DNA of 64,000 nt from Panulirus ornatus (Eukaryota > Arthropoda > Malacostraca > Decapoda > Palinuridae). Each line of letters begins with the position of its first letter. Positions within the stretch are counted from its first letter, which is position 1. The notes beneath the pieces were generated by a model. That model was not told the DNA's origin. It saw nothing but the letters and a program-made list of their open reading frames with translations, and made no database searches. The position numbers and the translations under genes are program-made. This document shows, in pieces, positions 57,401 through 64,000 of this stretch. The stretch spans positions 22,732,940-22,796,939 of the forward strand of contig NC_092270.1 of NCBI RefSeq assembly GCF_036320965.1, read 5' to 3'.

Positions 57401-57620
57401 GCCACATCACTCACCTTCACAGTCAAACCACCCATCACTAATGCCCTGTCTCATGCATCAAAACTGCTCACACACACACACACACTCATCTGCTTCTAAA
57501 ATACTTGCCTCATGATGTTTCTTTCATGGCCAGGTGCATAAGCATTAATAATCACCCATCTCTCACCATTCACTCTCATTTTAGAAGTTATTTCCTTACA
57601 TTCTTACACACTTGTATGTA
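54491..57620 (-). mobile_element. Old LINE-1f relative U, near full length
   Basis: Minus-strand, about 3.1 kb: decayed hairpin, long 3' UTR (54550-54890, with a C-run), C-terminal RT (54901-55146, 55311-55523), FADD region (55640-55690, LLFADDTALVADSGEKLQ in frame 55566-55769), a second diverged stretch 55790-56180, RT N-terminus 56280-56480, linker 56500-57000, and endonuclease 57050-57615. The FADD region appears twice (55650 and 56130), so two related copies or an internal duplication are merged here. Confidence 0.7.
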
Positions 57621-57647
57621 TTTCAAATATATAAGACAAAGGAAGAC

Positions 57648-57788
57648 GGTAAGAGAAGGAATTGGACCATTATGAAATGTACATGACACACTTAGGTAAG
57701 AGAAGGAAGTGGACCATTACGAAATGTACATGACGCACTTAGGTAAGAGAAGGAATTGGACCATTACGAGATGTACATGACACACTTG
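57648..57788 (+). repeat. 47-bp minisatellite, three units
   Basis: Unit GGTAAGAGAAGGAATTGGAC-CATTA-GA-ATGTACATGAC-CACTTA at 57648, 57695 and 57742, with only a few substitutions among units. No coding meaning was recognised. Confidence 0.9.
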
Positions 57789-57837
57789 ACCCATGATGAC
57801 TAAGAAATGGTTATCATACTAAATTACTCTCTTAATT

Positions 57838-57930
57838 CTGTATTCACAGTTGAAGAAACATCTCAAATACCATAACCATGAAAATGTTTTGCATTCACAA
57901 TTGAAGAAACATCTCAAATACCACAACCAA
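57838..57930 (+). repeat. Tandem duplication of about 52 bp
   Basis: CATTCACAATTGAAGAAACA-TCTCAAATACCACAACCA at 57892 repeats the near-identical ATTCACAGTTGAAGAAAC text at 57841. Confidence 0.75.
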
Positions 57931-57949
57931 AGAAAATTTTTCAAGGATC

Positions 57950-59480
57950 TGATGAAGAAGAGTTTAAGGTTAGAGAAATAAATAGCTCCAAAGTATTTAA
58001 ATACCGGGACCAATTAAATCGTAACAAGTCCAATGGCCCGAATAAGTTAGCTCCAAGATCTTTAAAGGAGGTCAGGAAACAGCTGATATACCCCATAACA
58101 TATTCAACAAAGCCATATCAGATGGTCAGGTGCCAACTGACTGGAGACTACCAGTGTTACTCCTGTATATAAAAAAAGGAGACAAAAAGTGTGCCTTGAA
58201 CTACTGCTCAATTAGCCTTATGTCAGTGTTAGGTAAAATTATGGGAAAATATGGGAAAAAATATGAGATGAAATTGTCACATTTCTAGAACACAAACTTA
58301 TATTGGACAGCCAACATGGTTAACTCTGGAAGATCCTGTCTGACAAATTTGCCAGAATTTTTTTATGTTTATCAGAATTGGGACGAAAAATTGCTGTCTG
58401 GTGTAGTATATTTAGATCTCCAAAAGGCTTTTGATAAAGTACCTCACAAGAGACTTTTATTTAAACTCGCAGCACATGGACATGGTGAAGAACTTTGTAC
58501 ATGGATCGAAGACTGGCTTACTGAAAGAAAGCAGCATGTAGTATTAAACAGCGAAGCCTCGTAGGCTAGATGTAACAAGTGGTGTGCCACGGTGGTTGGT
58601 CCTAGACCCAATTCTTTTCATAAAACACATTGATGACCAAGAACACTCGTATCTAAGATCTCCAAATTTGCTGACAATACTAAACTGGGAGGTAGAGATG
58701 TAAACAGGTGGGACTGTGAAATGATTCAGAGAGACTTTAACTTACTAGCAGAGTGGTCAGACAGATGGCAAATGAAGTTAAATGAACAAGTGTAAAGTTA
58801 TGCACTTTGGAGATGAATGTACGTTAGACTACAAACTTTGGAAACTATATCTAAAGTAAGTGAATAAAAGGACGTGGAGTTTTCATTAGCAACAGTTTGA
58901 AATACACTAAACATTGTCAAGCAGGAAGTAAAAAAAGGCAACCAAATGTTAGGTTTCATAGCCAGGAACATAGATTACAAGACACCAGAAATTATTCTTA
59001 CACTTTATAACTCTGTTGAGACCACACCTTGAATCCTTGAGTCCAGTTTTCGTCCCCAAACTATAAAAAAAAAAAAAAAAAGATAGGAAAATTAGAGCAA
59101 GTAAGACGTGCGACAAACTTGATCCCATCCCAGAGGCTAAAACGATTGGATCTCTTAAAAAATGTGGACTTTATGGCGACTTAATCCAAGTGTTCAAAAC
59201 TCTGAACAAGTTCGATAAAGTAAACCATGAGCATATTTTTGAAATAAGAAAATATGGTTACTGGGTCTTGGAATAAAACTCAAAGCTGAAGATGTAGTAC
59301 AGACATGGGAAAAAGCGTCTTTTCCTATAGGTTTGTTGAGCACTGGAATAAGTTAATGTCAGATGTAGTGAATGCTAAAACTATAAATACCTTCAAAGAT
59401 TATTTAGACATATTTTGTAAATTCAGGTATACCCTGAGAAAAACTTCAAAAATAAATGTATAGACGACAGCAGTAACGGA
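57950..59480 (+). mobile_element. LINE-2f copy b, most of the RT
   Basis: Plus-strand relic with the order of a CR1/jockey-type RT: KLAPRSLKEV, PTDWRL (58135-58150), YIKKGDKKCALNYCSISLMSVLG (58165-58235), DSQHGF-like text, motif A YLDLQKAFDKVPHKRL (58411-58460), IEDWLTERKQHVVLN, GVPR...LDPILF, KFADNTKLG (58665-58695), CKVMHFGDE, and a terminal NAKTINTFKDYLDIF (59370-59415). Confidence 0.8.
58316..58564 (+). pseudogene. LINE-2f RT fragment with motif A (copy b)
   Basis: An 82-aa open piece: SGRSCLTNLPEFFY, VVYLDLQKAFDKVPHKRLLFKL (catalytic Asp of motif A within YLDLQKAFD) and WIEDWLTERKQHVVLN. It ends in a frameshift and stop just before the GVPQGS-type motif B. Confidence 0.75.
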
Positions 59481-59625
59481 CACTAGAATGCTAATGTGCA
59501 GCAGAGGAGAGTCGGTGATAGCTTAAAAACTATTGAGCGGAATTTAATTTTTTTTTCGTTATATCTTATTTTTTTATTTTTTTTAGACAACCCAGTCATG
59601 GGCCAATCAGGCCTTCTGTTTTTTT
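59481..59625. other. T-rich sequence, nothing recognised
   Basis: Several T-runs; no element end identified. Confidence 0.4.
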
Positions 59626-59995
59626 CTTATATAAACTTCACATTTAAACACTCCTACAACTGCTTTAGGAGTAGTGCTATTGCTTACTTAGCTCTTATCC
59701 CTTGCCAAACCTTGACTTTACCCTTCAGACATTTCCAAGCCATTCTTCCCGTTTACCTTTGAGCATTGTTTCCCCCGGTGCCAGAACATAAAGGACTCTT
59801 TCCTCAAAGTTTCACCTGGTTCTCCACTCTTCTCATCTTTGTTCTAGCCACACAGATTTTGGTACCACAGCCTAATCCATCAAGGAGGACAAGCACTCTG
59901 ATTGGCTCCTTTTTCTTTTCCATCTTTTGGAAAGTATTTTATATTACAATGTATAAATGCAGAATCCCTGCTCTATGGGCTCCAGCGTCTTCAGT
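59626..59995 (-). mobile_element. LINE-1f endonuclease N-terminal scrap
   Basis: Minus-strand text parallel to 31840-31960 (CTCCTACAACTGCTTTAGGAGTAGTGCTA, CATTTCCAAGCCATTC). It extends further upstream of the endonuclease than any other copy here, so it may hold 5' sequence of the element. Confidence 0.45.
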
Positions 59996-60935
59996 TTTTT
60001 GCTACAGTTAGTAACAGGACAGGGTGGACTCCCTTTGAAGTTAGAAGTTCTTCAGTGAGGTTGTTCTCTGGTGATACAACTTTGCCAAAGGTGACTTTTC
60101 ACTTGCAGTGTGATGACAAGCATGTAAAGTCTGACAGGAGCCCATGGAAAAGGGTCCTGGTTAACACCATGACCCAGTCTAAAAGAGGTCCATGGATGGT
60201 TACAAATAAATGTGGACACAAACACACGTATGTCATGGGGGAAGTGGTAAGCGAGGAGGATTGTATCAGCTTATATGAAGACCTGAACAGACTTGATTCT
60301 TGATGATATTCAACGCGAGCAAGGGAAAGCAATGGAGATGGGACAGAGTGAGAGATATTCAATATGAATATTAAATAGCAGGAAATAAGCTTCAGAGATG
60401 TGTGTGTGAGAAGAACTTGGGAGTCGGCAAACTGTCTTCTTGGAAAATATCGACTTAGCTTTCGAAACTATATGGATAATATGTATATCAAGCTGCTCAT
60501 ATCCTACATACTTGAGAATTACAGTATGCTTCACAGGATTGGTCACTACCCCCCCATAAAAGCTTGTAAAGTTCAGAGGAGGGAAACGAAGATGGTATTA
60601 GGTTTAAGAGAGCTATGTTTCAGGGAAAGGATGAAGATTTGATATTTTCCACTTCGAAGCATGGAGTGACCTGATCACAATTTGTAAGTTTTTGAAACAT
60701 CAATAACTTGGACAGTGATTAGCTTGTTAGAATTTGCAGGGATAGAGCCAACATATAGCAAAAGATGAAAGTTAAAATGTTTTTTAAAAAGATCAGTTAT
60801 TGTATAGGATAAGAGTAGTAGATGAATGGAATGATTGAGAGCATGGTCAATGCAGACAGCATACATAGATATTTGAAACTATGATAGAATGTCCAAGAGC
60901 TTGGGCTCCATGAGTGTAAAACTCCTTTCCCATTT
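59996..60935 (+). mobile_element. LINE-2f copy c, C-terminal RT
   Basis: Plus-strand: EVVSEEDCISLYEDLNRL (60240-60297, the segment after motif C), FRNYMDNMYIKLLISYILE and KVQRRETKMVLGLRELCFRERMK (60570-60640), then the element end at about 60935 (GTGTAAAACTCCTTTCCCAT). The N-terminal ~70 residues of the 59902-60303 frame (SSSVRLFSGDTTLPK, HLQCDDKHVKSD) are not recognisable as RT, so an unrelated exon there cannot be excluded. Confidence 0.6.
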
Positions 60936-61400
60936 GGTACAAATTGGTAATTGCACATAACTAATAGGGAAGGTCCAGAGGAAAGCAACAAAAATTGTAT
61001 CAGAATTAAGATTTCTCCATTACAGGAAAAGGCTGAAAGCTTTAGATTTACCAGCTCTGTAAGAGAAAAGAGTAAGGTATGACCTGATCATAACCTTAAG
61101 TTTCAAAACTGACGTAGACAGTGAACAATTCTTCAAGAGATCTAGGGATAGAGTAACCAGAGGATATAAAATGAAATTAAGCAGAAAACTTGCTAACAAA
61201 GATGTAATGGAATACTACAGTATAGGTGTGGATGAATGGAATAGAATGACTGAGGACAAGGTTGATGTGTACAGCACACAGAAATTTAAGAATTTTTTTG
61301 ATAGTTGAGATTGTTGAAGAGATGGTACCCCATTAGTATAAAACACCCTTCCCATGCAGTACAAATATGTTTTAACAAGTAGGTAATTACATTTATGTGC
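60936..61400 (+). mobile_element. LINE-2f copy d, C-terminal end
   Basis: Repeats the end of copy c: GKVQRKATKIV-like text (60968-61005), LITLSFKTDVDSEQFFKRSR, RGYKMKLSRKLANKDVMEYY and DEWNRMTEDKVDVYSTQKFK, with the same final block (TAGTATAAAACACCCTTCCC). It is in direct tandem with copy c. Confidence 0.65.
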
Positions 61401-61764
61401 ACATACCTACCTTATTACCTCCCTGCCCTAGGAGACCCCTCTGACCTCTATGGTGCCCCTGCAGTGCTGAGGAAGCTGGTCATATACCTTTTGAAGTAGT
61501 AAAGGCAAAGACTGTATATACCTTTTGAATTGAGGCCAGACATACTTTTCACACATTTGTTATCAGTAATAGACCCAGATTACCTTTAATTTGTATTTTT
61601 CAGAATCCAGCTGCAGAGCAGATGTCATCAAACTAAGGAAATTTTTTGAACCCTTATTTTCTTATAGTATTTCAATGGCAGAATCTTTAAGCTATACTCT
61701 GGTATTTTTTTTTTCACCTGCTGCCAGTTGAACTGGATTGAGAGATGGTTGGGGAGGTGCCCTC

Positions 61765-61770
<6 letters not shown>
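61401..61770. other. No feature recognised
   Basis: Mixed sequence with no known repeat or coding signal. Confidence 0.4.
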
Positions 61771-61855
<85 letters not shown>

Positions 61856-61870
61856 CCCCCCCCCCCCCCC
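61771..61870. repeat. (CT)n plus C-run microsatellite
   Basis: About 82 bp of CT followed by about 18 C residues, abutting a LINE fragment. Confidence 0.95.
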
Positions 61871-61990
61871 CATAGGCGTGGGCTATGGATAGAGTTGTGC
61901 GCAGGAGGGTGGATGTGCTGGAAATGAGATGTTTGAGGACAATATGTGGTGTGAGGTGGTTTGATTGAGTAAGTAATGTAAGGGTACATT
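61871..61990 (+). mobile_element. LINE-1f fragment, left arm of an inverted pair
   Basis: AGGCGTGGGCTATGGATAG to TAAGTAATGTAAGGGTA encodes the AWAMDRVVRRRVD to RVSNVRV segment. It is the reverse complement of 62263-62373. Confidence 0.8.
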
Positions 61991-62004
61991 TATTATTTAT
62001 TTAT

Positions 62005-62373
62005 TTACCACATTGTTCCAATTCACACTATACCTTGCCCGCCTTTCACCCTCCTGCATGTTCAGGCCCCAATCACTCAAAATCTTTTTCACTCCATCTT
62101 TCCACCTCCAATTTGGTCTCCCACTTCTCGTTCCCTCCACCTCTGACACATATATCCTCTTGGTCAATCTTTCCTCACTCATTCTCTCCATGTGCCCAAA
62201 CCATTTCAAAACACCCTCTTCTGCTCTCTCAACCACACTCTTTATTTCCACACATCTCTCTTACCCTTACATTACTTACTCGATCAAACCACCTCACACC
62301 CCATATTGTCCTCAAACATCTCATTTCCAGCACATCCACCCTCCTGCGCACAACTCTATCCATAGCCCACGCC
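62005..62373 (-). mobile_element. LINE-1f fragment, right arm of an inverted pair
   Basis: Minus-strand C-terminal RT from the stop region (VNWNNVV) to AWAMDR. It ends at CCCACGCCTAT followed by a G-run, mirroring the left arm and its C-run. Confidence 0.8.
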
Positions 62374-62762
62374 TATAGGGGGGGGGGGGAGAAAGGGAGC
62401 TGTGGTTTCGGTGCATTATTACATGACAGCTAGAGACTGAGTGTGAACTAATGGGGCCTTTGGTGTCTTTCCTAGTGCTACCTCGCACACATGAGGGGGG
62501 AGGGGGTTGTTATTCCATGTGTGGCGAGGTGGCGATGGGAACAAATAAAGGCAGACAGTATGAATTATGTACATGTGTATATATGTATATGTCTGTGTGT
62601 GTATATATATGTGTACATTGAGATGTATAGGTATGTATATTTGCGTGTGTGGACGTGTATGTATATACATGTGTATGTGGGCGGGTTGGGCCGTTCTTTC
62701 GTCTGTTTCCTTGCGCTACCTCACTAATGCGGGAGACAGCGACAAAGCAAAATAAATAAATA
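62374..62762 (+). mobile_element. LINE-1f long 3' UTR and tail only
   Basis: After the G-run: GAAAGGGAGCTGTGGTTTCGG, the long 3' UTR and the hairpin (CTACCTCACTAATGCGGGAGACAGCG), with an AAATAAATAAATAAAT tail. Confidence 0.8.
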
Positions 62763-64000
62763 AATATATTACTGTATTATTGACTGGTTGGTAAGGTTAT
62801 TTAATGTATGTATGACTCATGGTGAGGTGCCTGAGGATTGGCGGAATGCGTGCATAGTGCCATTGTACAAAGGCAAAGGGGATAAGAGTGAGTGCTCAAA
62901 TTTCAGAGGTATAAGTTTGTTGAGTATTCCTGGTAAATTATATGGGAGGGTATTGATTGAGAGGGTGAAGGCATGTGCAGAGCATCAGATTGGGGAAGAG
63001 CAGTGTGGTTTCAGAAGTGGTAGAGGATGTGTGGATCAGGTGTTTGCTTTGAAGAATGCATGTGAGAAATACTTAGAAAAGCAAATGGATTTGTATGTAG
63101 CATTTATGGATCTGGAGAAGGCATATGGTAGAGTTGATAGAGATGCTCTGTGGAAGGTATTAAGAATATATGGTGTGGGAGGCAAGTTGTTAGAAGCAGT
63201 GAAAAGTTTTTATCAAGGATGTAAGGCATGTGTACGTATAGGAAGAGAGGAAAGTGATTGGTTCTCAGTGAATGTAGGTTTGTGGCAGGGGTGTGTGATG
63301 TCTCCATGGTTGTTTAATTTGTTTATGGATGGGGTTGTTAGGGAGGTGAATGCAAGAGTTTTGGAAAGAGGGGCAAGTATGAAGTCTGTTGTGGATGAGA
63401 GAGCTTGGGAAGTGAGTCGTTGTTTGCTGATGATACAGCGCTGGTGGCTGATTCATGTGAGAAACTGCAGAAGCTGGTGACTGAGTTTGGTAAAGTGTGT
63501 GAAGAAGAAAGTTAAGAGTAAATGTGAATAAGAGCAAGGTTATTAGGTACAGTAGGGTTGAGGGTCAAGTCAGTTGCAAGGTAAGTTTGAATGGAGAAAA
63601 ACTGGAGGAAGTAAAGTGTTTTAGAGCGGATGGAACCATAGAAGTGGAAGTGAATCATAGGGTGGGGGAGGGGGCGAAAGTTCTGGGAGCGTTGAAGAAT
63701 GTGTGGAAGTCGAGAACGTTATCTTGGAAAGCAAAAATGGGTATGTTTGAGGGAATAGTGGTTCCAACAATGTTATATGGTTGTGAGGCGTGGGTTATAG
63801 AGTTGTGCAGAGGAGGGTGGATGTGCTGGAAATGAGATGTTTGAGGACAATATGTGGTGTGATGCAGTTTAATCGAATAAGTAATGAAAGGGTAAGAGAG
63901 ATGTTTGGCAATAAAAAGAGTGTGGTTAAGAGAGCAGAAGAGGGTGTTTTGAAATGGTTTGGTCACATGGAGAGAATGAGTGAGGAAAGATTGACCAAGA
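62763..64000 (+). mobile_element. LINE-1f copy running off the window end
   Basis: Plus-strand RT from LLTGW/WLVRLFNVCMTHGEVPEDW, including motif A as FMDLEKAYGRVD (Asp-to-Gly in the outer part), motif B GLWQGCVMSPWLFN, a small deletion at the FADD box (frameshift at about 63418), then the C-terminal region with a lost LGVDLA segment (63615-63630). Confidence 0.85.
62788..63480 (+). pseudogene. LINE-1f RT N-terminal and core part (last copy)
   Basis: A 230-aa frame with PEDWRNACIVPLYKGKGDKSE, SLLSIPGKLYGRVLIERVKA, GFRSGRGCVDQVFALKN, FMDLEKAYGRVDRDALW and GLWQGCVMSPWLFNLFMDG. It slips out of frame exactly at LLFADD and continues as unrelated residues. Confidence 0.75.

Noticed and set aside
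59902..60303. Independent 133-aa host gene
   Set aside because: Its C-terminal part (EVVSEEDCISLYEDLNRL) matches the RT segment after motif C of LINE-2f, and the frame is followed by more LINE-2f text. The N-terminal half stays unexplained but is not enough to call a gene.

Overview
The window looks like an animal nuclear genome, most likely a decapod crustacean (inference from the style of the repeats: very long (TA)n tracts, RTE-like LINEs, SINEs that share the LINE 3' tail, Penelope-like and Tigger-like remnants). It has no bacterial gene organisation, no CRISPR array, and no tRNA or rRNA gene that I could see. By eye most of the window is transposable-element sequence.

The dominant element, called LINE-1f here, is a non-LTR retrotransposon. 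Its parts in order are an endonuclease domain, a basic linker, a reverse transcriptase (catalytic YDRVD region and FADD box), a C-terminal region with YGCEAW, KWFGHMERM and GRPNWRWKDGV, a 3' UTR, a conserved hairpin tail and poly(A). About 25 copies or fragments lie in both orientations, many nested in one another. Older decayed relatives lie at 4.6-6.2, 15.7-16.9, 19.4-23.5, 26.9-30.0 and 54.5-57.6 kb. A second LINE lineage (LINE-2f, KAFDKVPH motif) occupies 35.0-36.2, 57.9-59.5 and 60.0-61.4 kb. Two SINE families carry a 3' hairpin like that of LINE-1f. Penelope-like fragments with a GIY-YIG module lie at 30.0-31.1 and 53.9-54.5 kb. A Tigger/pogo-type DNA transposon (46.77-48.30 kb) sits inside a LINE.

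The only host gene I can support is an RNA-binding protein gene on the + strand: one RRM, then an RGG/YSRGG-rich tail, then a short RS-like end. Exon 49687-50530 holds nearly the whole protein. I propose that the missing first exon is 32711-32733, in a CpG-rich promoter-like island. It has a good start context, a GTAAG donor and the matching splice phase, which would give a 288-aa protein across a 17-kb intron packed with transposons.

Layout: 1-32.1 kb, nested LINE/SINE mosaic with a dispersed unclassified repeat at 3.2-3.8 kb; 32.4-33.2 kb, promoter and exon 1; 32.7-49.7 kb, intron (unclassified repeat copy 2, LINE-2f, five young LINE-1f copies associated with (TA)n, Tigger); 49.7-51.5 kb, main exon and 3' UTR; 51.6-54.5 kb, microsatellites, SINEs and two foldback structures; 54.5-64 kb, old LINEs, minisatellite, LINE-2f and a LINE-1f copy that runs off the end. 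All copy boundaries were judged by eye, with errors of a few to tens of bases unless a target-site duplication fixes them.
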